Positions 1-12,600 of a DNA stretch of 64,000 nt are shown here, piece by piece. The translations under genes and the position numbers were made by a program. The stretch covers positions 37,964,564 to 38,028,563 of the forward strand of contig CM054117.1 in NCBI GenBank assembly GCA_028673005.1, read 5' to 3'. The notes beneath the pieces are model-generated. The model saw only the letters and a program-made list of their open reading frames with translations. It was not told where the DNA came from and did no database searches. Numbering within the stretch: the first letter of the stretch is position 1; each line of letters opens with the position of its first letter. Source of the stretch: Tanypteryx hageni. Lineage: Eukaryota; Arthropoda; Insecta; Odonata; Petaluridae.

Positions 1-2266
1 CTTTGGAACGTACTTGAGATTAAACATTTAATTTAATTTAACCCACGTGGACAATCCAGCACTAAAATCTTCAATATTTTTAGCGAATATTTTCTAAAAC
101 GAATGAAAAGAATCGGATTGGCTGGCACAGAGTAAAGAGATATGGGACGGGAGGGATAATACGTTTGCTGGGATGAGAATCCATTACTACGATAAAGAGA
201 AGCGTTGTGGGGAAGATGGAATTGCGGGAAGGGTTCTAAGGGAGGATGCGAAGGGGAGGGAGAGAAGGAGGGAGGGGAACAGCAACGGTCGTGGGGTGGG
301 GTATGTACCGATTTGGATGGGGGCTGTTCCGGAGAACTGTTTGAGGGCGAGCGGGGGAGAAGAGGGGTGGCGAAACGGGGCTGAAAGTGGGGTGGCTAAG
401 GGAGGGGAGGATGATGGGAGGGAGGGAGGGAAGAGGGGTTGGTTATTGGACGAAGTGGTAAAGATAGGTTGCGAAGGAAAGTCTAAAGCGAGAGCAGAAA
501 TGTGCAAAAGAATAGAGGCAGAGGAGGGGGGAAGGGTGGAGACGGAACCGATTGGGAAAGGGGAGGAATTTAATTTACGTTGCTAGAGTTTGGAATATTT
601 CGGCATGAGCGCAATTGAATATAATGAAAATACGAAAAATACGATTCCGTTAGCCTTTTCGATACATCAAAATATTTGGCGTCAAGAATAAATAAATAAA
701 AATAAATATATATACACACACACATGCTCCAGTTTTGCTGCGATGTAGCTTTCGCGTAACAATTCAATCTCAAAGAACAACTACGTTATATCCCTAAATA
801 TCTCGCATTGTCTTATCGGTAATACACTCTAAATAATAGTCTTAAAGTCCTAATATAGCAGCGTAAAAGGTAAAAATCGAAGAGCAATCTTAACTGCCAA
901 CAATCCCGACAGAAATCCAGAGGATATATATATATCCTAAAACGTTTGCCATTACTATCTCAGCTTTCGTAATGATGGGCTGAAAAGCGCCTTTGGGTGT
1001 AGTCAGAGGAAAGGAATTGGAACGGCTGGTTTTATGAAGGGGGAGGGAGAGGAGGGGGCGTAGGAAAGGAGAAGGGGCTAGGAGAGTATAATAAGGGAGA
1101 GAGTATGGCGGAGAGAGGGGGAAGAGAGAGAGAGAGAGAGAGAAAGAAATAAAAGAGGAGAAAGGGCCCATCGTGTGCCTCGGGAGATTTCTTGGTCTTC
1201 TACGGTTGGACCATAGGTCATACCGCACAGTTCACGTGCGGGAATCCGCCCAACCCATTTCCAAGGAGGTAAAACGATATTTAGTGGGAGTGAGCAAATA
1301 AGGAAGAGAGGCGAGGAAAGCCATTCTGGCAAGTCTGAATGAAGTGGGCGTCTTTGAGAGGAAAGAAATGTTCTCTCCCAGACAACAAAGTTACGTCACA
1401 TGCAACATATCAATCTGTTATTTTATTGATGGCTTACGGTCGAGTGGACGTTAAATCATTCGGACATATTCGGCGCAAACGCTTTAATAACTAGAGTTAT
1501 CGATTGTTTACGTATTTAGGTATTTGTTAATATGCGCAGGAAGAAAGCTTAAGGTGAAATATTAACCACGAAGCCAAAATCCGAGTTTTGTAAAGCGATA
1601 AACCTTTTTAATTAAAAATATTTTAATTCGTATTTAAAACCTATACATTGATTTATATTTATTATTTTTTTTTAGAAAAACACGACAAATGTTTGTTACA
1701 GATAAAATAAAGCCGCGATTTTGCGAGAGTAAATCCTGCGAGAGCTCATTAAATATGCAAGAAAATGTAAAAGTTTGATCAGCAGATTTCATTTAACGCC
1801 CAAGAAAAAGAAACAGCGAATCGCGTCGACTTGACCCATAATTGACTGTACATGTATAAAGTGAAAGTATGTACTTACACACCGTCCCGTGAAGTAATTC
1901 TTAGGAACAACACACTTTAATCGCCCCTGTCCCACAATCCTTTACATGTAACCATGGAAATGTGACAGCCGATATCCATCTTTAGAGTGCACAAGACACC
2001 ATGCCGCCAACCCGCTTTGCAAGCGCTGCGGAGATGGTGGATGGATAGGCCGGGGGAAGCGTAGTTTTCATTCCTCGCTATTTTTCTCTCGATTCAAAAT
2101 GTTTGAAATGGGAGCAGAATTTCATGCATTTAAATTTTAACCATTTATTTCCCATTAAAAAGATTGATGAATGTTATTTTTACAGAATGCATCAGCGGTT
2201 AAAATGATCAAATTACAGCACATTCGTTTCAAATAACGTAATAAACACGTGATAAAATTATAATTG
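1..2266. other. Noncoding DNA with purine-rich blocks
   Basis: I see no supportable gene here. Bases 230-560 are strongly G/A-biased on the plus strand. They give long open frames on both strands, but these are made almost only of Gly, Arg, Glu and Lys, or of Ser, Pro and Leu in the complement, which is the mark of low-complexity DNA. A second G/A block spans about 1030-1180. The rest (580-900, 1380-2260) is AT-rich and unremarkable. Confidence 0.6.
1123..1142. repeat. (AG)n microsatellite
   Basis: An uninterrupted run of about ten AG dinucleotides inside a longer purine-rich block. It is a simple sequence repeat with no associated gene. Confidence 0.9.
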
Positions 2267-2280
2267 TTAAATATTTTGAC

Positions 2281-2485
2281 TGAATGAAAGTTAAAAACTC
2301 CAGCCAAAAAACAAGTAGTAATAGCCCGATGCATTTCGCCCACTAAGTGGGCATCTTCAAAAGCGACGTTCCTTCGACAGCGACTAAAGTCGACTTTGGT
2401 CGCTGTCGAAGGAACGTCACCTTGTTTTTTGGCTGGAGTTTTTAACTTTCATTCAGTTTACGCCAAAAAGTTTTTTGAGCCATCT
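2281..2485. mobile_element. Foldback insertion with nested inverted repeats
   Basis: This 205-bp segment is bounded by a perfect 14-bp direct repeat, TTAAATATTTTGAC, at 2267-2280 and 2486-2499, which reads as a target-site duplication. Inside are perfect 35-bp inverted arms at 2281-2315 and 2421-2455. A second hairpin lies between them at 2365-2418: two 20-nt arms around the palindrome AAAGTCGACTTT, with one T/G mismatch. On the minus strand the segment between the hairpins reads TGAAGA, then the stem-loop GCCCAC-TTA-GTGGGC, then GAAA and TGCATCGG, followed about 25 nt later by TGGCTGGA. That layout also occurs at 60.43-60.53 kb and resembles the tails of Penelope-like or retrozyme-like repeats. 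No protein is encoded. The class (foldback, or rearranged retroelement tail) is inferred; the inverted repeats and the duplication are seen directly. Confidence 0.8.
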
Positions 2486-3224
2486 TTAAATATTTTGACA
2501 ACTTGAAAATAATTCTTTAGTGTCACTTTTGTGCAAAAAATTGGAAACAACGAGAATAATCTGAGGTATGTTTTAATTAAAATAATTCATGAGAACTCAA
2601 TCTCATTCTCTCTATTGAACGAAATTTCGATAATTAATCTTCAATTTCTACCAGAAAGGAAAAATTAAACAGTTGAGCCCACAATTAAGGAAGATTATTA
2701 TAAGATAAGATAGGCTTTAGCTGATACCGAGGACGAGTTTAAGCGATTCAGATCGCAGATAATGCAGCGCCACGAACGGTGGCAGAATTCCGAACTAGAC
2801 ATCTTCTTCCTCTGAGACCCGACGCATGATGACGCCACTGTCGCCATCGAGCCAATGTAACGCCGCGAAAAACACTCCTCGCTTCGTTACACAAATCAGT
2901 TTGATCGCCATTTGATAATGAACGTATTTGGAGTTGTAGTTTGCGAACATTTCAAGGCGTTTAAAAAGGTTAATTAATATACCCCTTTGACCCAACGTCT
3001 CCCATAGGGGAAAGGGTCAACTTCTCAGAATTGGGAAAACATGACGCAACGCGTTCGTCCTATATTCTGCATATAAAACCCTATTGCTGCATTATAATAT
3101 TGTAATTTTCGTTTTTAGCTTACTATCAACGTACATTACAATGCTCCACGCCGCAGACTTGGACCTAGTGTTTTTACTTTAAAATATATCACATAATATC
3201 TGTATTTTTGTCTTGGCCTAACCG

Positions 3225-3735
3225 TTTGTTGTAGCAACGAAAACAAACAAACCATTGAAAACTAGCTCATTTGCATAATATTTTCGCGTATTAATTGACG
3301 TATTTTGTCATTCGGTAAAATAAAAGAGCAATTACAGTACAATTACTATTATTTGTTCATTAGCATTTGAGCATTTAATTTAATCCACCTCTAAGTTGAA
3401 ATTGGTTAAAAATATGTTTATTTATATATTTAAAATATTTATATAGTTAAAACTATGCTGATTTATAGATATTATTTCTTAGTTTTAGCTTTTATTCGCA
3501 TCAATGTTCTGCTTGTTTTATCTTATGAAATGTAGCATGTGCATGAAGGTAAATTAAACACATTCACCCACCAGAATTCAGCAGTTATAATATAAATTTT
3601 CTTTCTTTTTGTAGGAATGTAGGATTTATCAAGACTATTTGTTGTAACAACGAAATTAAGCAAATCCTAGAAACCTCTTTGTATTATTGATTGGTGTATT
3701 TCACTGGGAATATAAATGAGTGATTACAACATTTA
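3225..3735 (+). repeat. Two diverged direct copies, 413 bp apart
   Basis: The segments starting at 3225 and 3638 both begin TTTGTTGTA(G/A)CAACGAAA. Both continue with a similar spacing of TATT(A)ATTGA-like and GTATTT-like blocks and end near ATTACA. The start contains a small hairpin, GTTG-TAG-CAAC in the first copy. They look like two old copies of one repeat; the family is not recognised. Confidence 0.45.
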
Positions 3736-6033
3736 AAATCGAATCGAATAATAAGATTGACTTCATAAAATTGGATAATAACACAATTTTCATTTCCGTT
3801 TTACACACGGGCTACAATTCTAGTCTTATATAAGAGCGGAAAGTAAATAGCTTTACTTATTGAGATAAATAGCGATAGTTGCGAAACCGTTCAATGTAGG
3901 TATTTTAAAAATTAGTAGACGGGGGTCGAAGGATTTTCAGCCGATTTTTAAACGAATTCCTACATGATGCAGCATTTACTGTTTTATTATCTCGCTCAGA
4001 ATGATTCAAAGCCACCAGTAAATCAAAAAATCACTGACATCGCTTTTAAAAAAACAGACGAAGAAATCATATATGATCGAACGAGCACGAAAGAATCGGA
4101 ATCCCGGTCGGGTGTCGAGAATCGAGCTGAAAGTGGAAGAAAATGACTTCGCATATTTCTCTACGAAAAAATAATGATCGGCTGGAGAGGAATGACTGAG
4201 GCGTAAATGCAGCCTACCTATTCCGATGGGTCACTCACCTTAGGAACGATTCCATTTGTATCATTTTTTTCGCCTCCTGACGTACAAGAACGGACAGAGG
4301 CGCACTTTATGCCATCTTTGGAACTATCGGTACCTAAGATCGGACGATAATGAGAGGTTGATGAATGGGCTCATAGAACACAAACGCTTAATGCCTTAGG
4401 CCCGATGGAATCAATGTTTTAATTAGATGTATCTGGCATAGGATCGAAGCCGCGGCAATACGGCCGGTGCGTAATTAATCCCCGACATGAGGCGTTCGTG
4501 GACCCGACGTCCAAATGCTGGCGCAAACCGTGACTTTTATCCGCGGAGGGACGAGGCTGCTTTTCAGGACGGCGAAAGTACTGAAGTTGGGATAGAGCTT
4601 CACCGAAAACCGACATCGATCACCTTTGCATCGCATTGAGATCATATCTAAAGCGGAATTATTTGTGCGCGAAAACCGTACATTGTAATACACGTCCAAC
4701 CCCGACAACGAAATCGATACTTCTCCTCGAGGGATGCTGGGTTCGGATCGAGGGGCACCTGTTATCTTTGCCTCCAGTTCAAGTCCGTTTTAGTCGCTCT
4801 ATTCCAATTATTCATATCTCGTTGAAGTCTGTTAAGACGTGCAAAGGCGTGAAAACATGTACTTATGTTCTCAGTCAGCGTCCAAGCAAATCCCTACTTA
4901 TATATTAGGACATGGATTAATTCTAAAAAGGAAGGAGAGAGAATTCGACGTAATTTTTAAATTATGTGGGCGAGTTGGCAAAAATGAGAGAGGGATAGAA
5001 AAATGAAAGTCGAGTTGTATAAAACGGAAATCAATCACTAAGAATCCAGTCGGTCACTCGGATCATCAATCACTCCATCCATTTCTTACCACCCAAGAGA
5101 AAGAGGGAGTTATGAGATTCGATGGAAAGAAGTTGCGAGGTACTCATCATACAGCTTGCGCGCTTTCACGTGTGTGAAACCAGAATACGAAATCCATTGG
5201 GAAAGAGGATGGGTGGAACTTAATTTGAGGGAGAAGAATGGAATTCGTCAACTGAGGCTAATTATTATTCTTTGACCAATTATTTGAGATGCGTCAAACT
5301 TTTTTCCATGGAAAAATGTCAGTCGCCAAGTAATACTTGAGAGTGATTTGTTTTCTCGAATGACCCAAAATTTTGTAGTGCTTTAATTTTTTTCTATTTT
5401 AGAACACCAATGAATGTGCAAGATCTCAACTATAGAAGAGTTTCTGTGCTGATTTCGTGGAATAGTGAGCTTGTCGTATCTTAAAATAGGAATGAATGTG
5501 ATGGTTACTTATCAAAGTCTACGTGTTTCATACAAAAATTTCGGGCAGGAAATAATTTTCTCAACACGTACGGAAGCGAAGTAAAATACCGAGAAACGAC
5601 GGAACGCCTAAAATTAATATGATTACCGCGAAATCGATTCTCCAGGAACGTTTCGTTGGCCACGGTATTAATAAAAGGGTTAAGTCTACAGCGAACATGG
5701 TCTCAGCCGAGAGAGAGAGAGCCTGAAACCCAATCACCCTTCCTCAGTGCAAAGTCACCCCCAAAAGCTCAAGGAAGGTAGGCGGAGGGGGAGGGAAGAG
5801 AAGAGAGATGACCACGGTCGAACAGACTCCGATGGCGAGATGAAAAAATGACACAAAGCCAGCCGGCATCCATCCTCCCCTTCCTCCGTGCCCTTCCCCC
5901 TCCTCGACCGACAAACCATGCACCCCAGACGACGTTTTCGCTTTCCAATATCCAACCCTCTCGGTCCTTCAGTGCTCCCACCCTATACACACGCCTCCAC
6001 CCTCGCACGCCCTATACAATATATAAGCCCTCT

Positions 6034-6049
6034 TTCTCTCTCTCTCTCT
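6034..6049. repeat. (TC)n microsatellite
   Basis: A short TC run within a pyrimidine-rich block spanning about 5870-6150. The same strand turns purine-rich from about 6185. Confidence 0.8.
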
Positions 6050-7850
6050 GCTTACCTTCAGCCCCCTCCTCCTCTTCCTCTCTCTATATCCAGCTACCCC
6101 CTTTACCCCTCCCCCTTTATCCCACCCTCGCTGCATCAATAACCGCACTTTTATCTTTTCGTATCTCATGGCCGGAAGAGACTTGTGTGCCGAGGGAAGG
6201 GGAGAGGAAAGAGGAGAAATCGGAGGGCGGAGAGGGAGAAGAGGGCACACGAAAAATATAGGAGACGGAGGGGTGGGTGGAAGGGTTAGAACGGTAGGTT
6301 TGGTCAGTATCAGAGAAGGGCTGATTGTCGGTATGGATGAGTTTATGAAAGTTGGGTTACGGGGGAAGGGGATGCGGAGGGGAATGCCCAACTAAGCGGA
6401 GTTCAACTACGTCGACCCTTGGAGGGTGCTTGTGCAAATATGATTAACACGTCGTGAAGGAGTTGGACTAGATGAGCTGGAAGGTTTTACCTAAGGCTTC
6501 TCGAAACATGCCGGTATATTTTTTCTCGAATGAAATTATTTAATTCCTTTATTCTGGTCACTGATGAAAAGTTACTTCGTGTACGTATATATTTGGAACT
6601 TTTCAATGCATTCAACTGAGGTAATAAAAGAAGGCATAAATAAACAAAATCGAAAGATTCATTTTGCTTAGTTTATTGTGAATACGAAAGTCGGAGCGAT
6701 CAGGTTTGCATGCTCATTTGTGGTTATGCTATTTAAACATAATTTCAAGTAATTCTCCGTCATCGGGTTTTGTGGTTATAACCTAAGCGGATGCCATGGA
6801 GATGTAAATTCATAAATCATGATTAATTTTCCTTACGTTAGGAAAATTTTGCAGAAACTATTTTTGGAGTCAACATTTTTCTTGGTAATAACGATACTCG
6901 GGAGCGTGGCGTTATCGGTTTGCTGTGAATAAAAATAGTCCTATAATTCCCCTTCCGTCAAAGACAATGCGCCAATTAATTACGCTGCTCAATATTTTAT
7001 AGCTACAATTATAGAAAACGGCTGAATACCATCCGTTTAGTTCAGTTGAGCGGAACGTCTCTAAGCGTTTGACTGGAATTGTTGCGAAATTCAAATTCCA
7101 AATATAGAAAACGGCAATAAACGAGCTCAAACCGAAACGAACTTAATTTTCGAAACGCGAATGTTATTACCCGCGGTAATGGCATATCCGTTTACAGTTA
7201 CAGCTGCGCTGTTTTCAAGTGTTTTCTCTTTGAAATAGGTCATACCGTTACAAACGAATATAAATCCTAAATGTTTATTTTCAACTAATGGCCATCATTC
7301 ACCGACGCTTGTTTTGAGTTCTGCAAACTCTCCGAGCGGACTCAAATCGCCAGATAAGATCCAAGCATTATCGACTCGTGATCTTCAGTTTTTGCGATAA
7401 ACTACGCTCGTTAAAGCAGGTCATGACTCTTCGTGTAACAAGTGCTTGCAAATCCTAATTCAAGGCTGTATGTTTCAAATAACGATCGGAAAATCGGAAA
7501 ATGTATATCCCCGTCGGATTTCTCATCATCTTAAAAAGGCCATGTCGAATTACTTCTCGCCAATGGCAGATATGAAGGTTTCCCGCGCCGATATTTTTCT
7601 TTGGATACGTTTCTTTTATGATTTGGAAATGCGAACAAATACAGCCGAAGGGACCCTCTCCGATAGAGATGCGTTCTCGGCAACGATTGCTAGAACGATC
7701 GCGGCCGTGACCGCAGTTACACGCGTAAAACTATCAGACAACGACCGTTGTTTAAAATGTCGGTTATAGTGATTCCTCTTCTTCCCTTGCGCCGCGAAAT
7801 GGGGATTTCCCAAACGATGAGATCCGGCAGCCCGCAACAGAAAGAGAAAG

Positions 7851-7864
7851 ACACACACACACAC
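7851..7864. repeat. (AC)n microsatellite
   Basis: Seven AC dinucleotides in a row, followed by a slightly interrupted extension. Confidence 0.8.
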
Positions 7865-8070
7865 AAACACTTGTGCACGCATACATTTCGCCGAAGGGTT
7901 TCTAAGCGACGTATTTTACGATCCCTCTTTAGCATTCGAGATATGCATCTTTCCCTCGGCACGCCCACTCCAGCTTTCTTATGCCCCTCACCATCTCCAA
8001 CCCCCTTTCTCCATGCCACTCCAACCCTGCTTGCCCATCTCCCCTTCTCTCCATTCATCCCCACCCCCCC

Positions 8071-8086
8071 CTCTCTCTCTCTCTCT
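8071..8086. repeat. (CT)n microsatellite
   Basis: A CT run at the end of a C/T-rich block that starts near 7960. Confidence 0.8.
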
Positions 8087-9650
8087 ATCACTCTCCTACA
8101 GCCATTCCACTCGCCTCATCCGAAGACTCGATTGCTTCACCGAAAACGTAATTGGCGGGCGATAATAACCGTTCCCATAGGTCGTTATAAATGGCCAGAA
8201 AGGTATCTGCAATGGACCAGGAGTTAAAGTGCAAAAGCTTCGCATATTTCAATGTTACGGGCATTCATGGGACATTAACAATAAAAGTGTCGTCGGGATT
8301 TCGGAATGGTTATAAAATCTAAAAGTACTAGGCTTAACTTACTTCTCCAGTTGATGATCGCGGTAACTCCTGCATCTCAGTATTTAAGAAAATCCAATCT
8401 TTTTTATTAAATGAAAAATATAAATATGTACACTAAAAAGGGTATAAGTTATAAACAATAAAATAGAAACCTAATGTTGGTACAATTTTAGAATACTACA
8501 TGTCACTGCCTTGAGAATTTGTTCGCTAAATTGGATAAATGTGAGCTTCCAGCTTTTCCGTTCAAGAAGTCTAGGTTTGAGATAGGAAATGTATAAAATA
8601 CTGTATTTCCTAAAAGTACCGATCAAGTGCTTCCTAGGAGCTGAACTAATGAAGCATACGAACATTGTATCCCCTATATATGTCACCATAAGCCATCTCC
8701 TCTTAAATGAATGACAATATGCAATAATGAATTAGGAAGAATATTTATTCATAAAAATGATCTAGTTCTGTTAAAACTATATAAAAATAACATTTAAACG
8801 TTTTGTCTTATTGGAAAACACAATATACTTAATTATATGAGATTTTTTTTAAATTTCCCATTCTATTAGATGAGTACAGAGATGGATGATGCTGTGTATG
8901 CTTGTCGCCATTTTGGATAGTTAAAACATTAAGTGCACTGTGCTTTCAATTAATTTTTCCCATAAATAAAGATATCATGAGTGGCAAGCGGATATCAAAC
9001 ATATTTTTCGTGTCGATAAGAAAAAAGGAAAAGAAGGAAATAGGAAAAGTTTAATCCTCGAAATTAAACTAAACGTTTTAAAGCGATTGCAAGCTGGAGA
9101 GGATTTTGTCGAACTTTATCTCTGGCTGATTCTACGGTTAAGGACAATCGTGAAAAACGCCGATAAAATTAAAGAGTGCGGAAAGGTGGCAACTCCCTTA
9201 GCTGCTATTAGGTTAAGTGCTATGAAGTGTTATTAGGAAGTGGTGGAAATGGAGAGACTTTTAACTGTTTAGATTTTAGACCAAGCCCAACACGTTTTTA
9301 TAGCGAGTGTGCTTTGACAGCAGAGAATTATCCTAGTATGGACGTATGGACCGCAGTTCTAAAGTCTCTATAGGGCAACACAATATGGTGAACTGCTACA
9401 CGAAGCTGTTTTAAGAGAATAAAGCAAAAATTAGCTTTCTTTGGGCAATTTTTCCAAAAAAACCTACGAACACCAACCCTGTCACTCCTTCTGCAAGCAC
9501 ACTGAGAACAGAATATGCAGTGGCCTACACTGTCAGCACCTCGGATGACTCGAGTCCAGCAAACAGTTCTTAATTCTAGATGCGGTAAACTCATTTAACA
9601 ACCATGATGATTTGTTCTTCAACTTTTCATATCATAAAAACATTATACTA

Positions 9651-9686
9651 TTCAATTTACTTTATTCAATTTACTTTATTCAATTT
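9651..9686 (+). repeat. 14-bp tandem repeat
   Basis: The unit TTCAATTTACTTTA is present twice in full, at 9651-9664 and 9665-9678, followed by a partial third copy ending at 9686. It lies in AT-rich noncoding DNA. Confidence 0.85.
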
Positions 9687-12600
9687 CTTATTTCAATGTT
9701 ACTCGATCACTCAAAAATTTAATTCAATTTACAATAAAAATACTTTTCAATCTTAAGTTTAATATTACGTGTAAACGTACTAGTAGTAGGGTAGATTCTG
9801 CATTGCTATACATTGTCAATAAATATTACTAGGGGCCCGTTGCAGTACTTCCTGCAAACATTTAGGGAACCTTGCGTGAAGTGGCCCAATGCAATAGTCC
9901 CTATGACAAAAAATTGTTACACAGGGTGTTATTATTTGAACCACTTTTATTACTCCTCTCAAAATAACCATATACCTCACACCATTTTCATAATCAAAAA
10001 CTCATACCTATATGATTTAGACTAACACTTACTGGTACACAGCATTTTTTTTGTTCACTATTTCTGATGGTACAGCAAATCGTACGTTCTGTGGTTTGTT
10101 TAATATTAAGTAATCATGAATAGATAAAGGTTGAGACTACGGCGAAATTGATTTTAAAAGAGAAATCTACTGACGTACACTCACATGAACCCGAGTGTAA
10201 TTTTCGGGTCACTGGCGCAGATTAATCTCTCGCAAACCCGGCTCCTTTTTTATCCTTCGTCCATCTTTAGTGCTTGTGCGATTGAGTGAGTGACTGTGTG
10301 AGTGACTTCAGGCCCCTGGCGTGGAGTAACACCTCCTAAACCTGTTTGTATTTTTCATTTTCATTAACTTTTCACCTCCTTTCTTTTTTCCCCTTTTTCT
10401 TGCGTGTTTCTAATATTTGAACTTTACGATTAATGAGTTATATTTCTCATTTAACATTAAGTAATCACTATAAATGCACCGGCCACGCGTCAAATATCTT
10501 GCTTAATTATCGAAAGAAATTAATCACAAACATTATCAATATATCAATTTGTTTTAACTGTCCAATTAAATTTGCAAAAGAACCGATATTTTCAATGTAA
10601 GCGTCAAATATCTTGCTATTTGAAATGTTAAGTTGTCCATTATTACAATACATTGGAGTCGTTTCTGACATCAAGTTTCTTCGTTACGTGTTTCATTTGC
10701 TTTATATTTACACGAAAATTTTCACATAAATTTTTAATCGGTTTTTGTCCTTGATGTGTTTGTTTCATTGTAAGATTAGTGAAAATTCACTTAAAAGTCC
10801 GAGTCCAACAATGCAAAAATCTGAGATAAACAATGCCAGCAACATTAGGAAACTCCTTTTTGAAATGTTGAAAAATCGGAGAAAATCGAATATAAACATA
10901 AAATATGAGCAAACGCCAATTAAACAACAGAATCGACGGTAGGAATAAGAATCTTCATTTGTTTTTACGTGGAATGGTATAAACCACGAGTCAAAGTCTA
11001 GACTGTAAGTTAATTAAAAATGTTAAAAGCTAAACGTCTACACATCGTATTTTAGCCGATTATGTGTTAATCAATTGCAAAAACGAAAACTATCTTGGTA
11101 TCGAACTCATGGCTTTTCGGGGAACGATTACCCACTTTAAAACTGCATAAGTTCGCGCCGAGTATTCAGGCAAAAGATTTGCCGAAATTTCCATGTAAAT
11201 TTATAGGACCTCAGGAACGAATTAATGTTTATCATTTTTAATAGGAATATATAGGCCAAATGGCAGTTTTAGATAGCGCTAGATTTTCGTGGAACTAATT
11301 AAGAGAGTTAAGTGGGGTGAGTGACGTATAAAAAAAATGTTACTCAAAAATTTGATTCCGATTCAATGACAAGAAGGATAACGCGGAGTTTGTGCAGGAG
11401 GAAGGAGGGATGAGAATAATGGGAGAGAGCCAGCACGACTCGAGCAGCGAAAGAAGAGCAAATTATGTCGAGAGGATGGAGAGGGGGAGAAGGAAGAGAA
11501 GAGGGTTGGAAGAGAAGAGGGTTGGAAAAGAAAACGCTGACTCATATGTTTATGTGGTCCTCGGAGGAACGTGATCCCGCACAGGTTCTAATGCACACAC
11601 ACACACACACGCACGTGGGCTCCCATGCACGTTGGCAGTCTCTCCAAGGAGTCTCGACCGCTGCTGTTTGGTTACTCCTTTCGTCACCCCTTTACCGAGA
11701 ACGGGGCACACCCACACCGGGCGTTCTTCTTTTGTTTTTTGCCTTAAATACTCACACACACACATCACCTACTTGGGAGAGAGCTACGTTTGGGAGAAGA
11801 GAAAGAAGGGAGAAATTTGCAAACCAAACAAAAAACATCATGACTTCCCATTCTCTCAACATCCTCTCTTCTCTTCTCTATCTTCCAATGCGCCCGTTAA
11901 TGTCTCTTCGCCCATCGAATGCGGAACTTCTCTTAGGTAAAAAGCCGTTGTTCAGCATCTCCCTTCATTCGTAAATGACAGGCTCTCCGGCTTTGCAAGG
12001 GGCCAAAAGTACGAGCGGTGGAAGTTTATGCAAACAAACTCCTGCATATAGCACGTGAAATATTTGCCGAAGTGGAATAAAAGATTTCTCAACATGCAAA
12101 ACGTGGATAATGGATTGCGGCGGCTAGATCTGTACTGCTTAAAAATTATTAAAAACACACAAGTTTTTTGTTCAACAATCTGTGTAGACAAAATATTTTT
12201 ATTTTATAAATTAGTTTTCCGTTAAAAGTTATTCAAGGAAATCACAGCCTACTCCTTTATTAAGGTAGGATACAAGAATTGTATATTCGTAATAAGTTGA
12301 GGAATGACTCAGCATAAAGCTTCTCTGAAAAAGAGTATCTTCTGACCTAAAAGATTCTGAACTTTACTTCCTTATGCATCGAACAAAGTTATTTCGGCGA
12401 ATAACATGCTAAGGAGAATTCAACGACCAAAATTTCTATCCCACATCCCAACGCTAAACCATGTTGACTCGATCACCTGCCAACATATTTCTCCCAACAG
12501 CCATCGTATTCCCTTTGATTTTCAGTTATAATCACCGACACAAAACATAATCGAATACGTCCATTTTCTATGCAAACGTCTTTTATTTGATCATAATATT

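Larger units (their letters stand above)
2500..9650. other. Noncoding, mostly unique DNA
   Basis: No gene can be supported. Contents worth naming are two diverged copies of a roughly 110-bp sequence at about 3225-3340 and 3638-3735 (see repeat entry), a GC-richer unique patch at 4430-4760, a pyrimidine-rich block (5870-6150) followed directly by a purine-rich block (6185-6300), another pyrimidine block at 7960-8100, and a minus-strand splice-donor-like site near 4238. The rest is AT-rich with no recognisable coding signal. Confidence 0.5.

Noticed and set aside
173..586. Overlapping 100+ codon frames on both strands
   Set aside because: They arise from a purine-rich tract that lacks stop codons in several frames. 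The translations are low-complexity Gly/Arg/Glu or Ser/Pro/Leu with no motif. The same applies to frames at 5848-6391, 11363-11574, 13438-14035, 33412-35227, 45386-45911 and 59508-60232.
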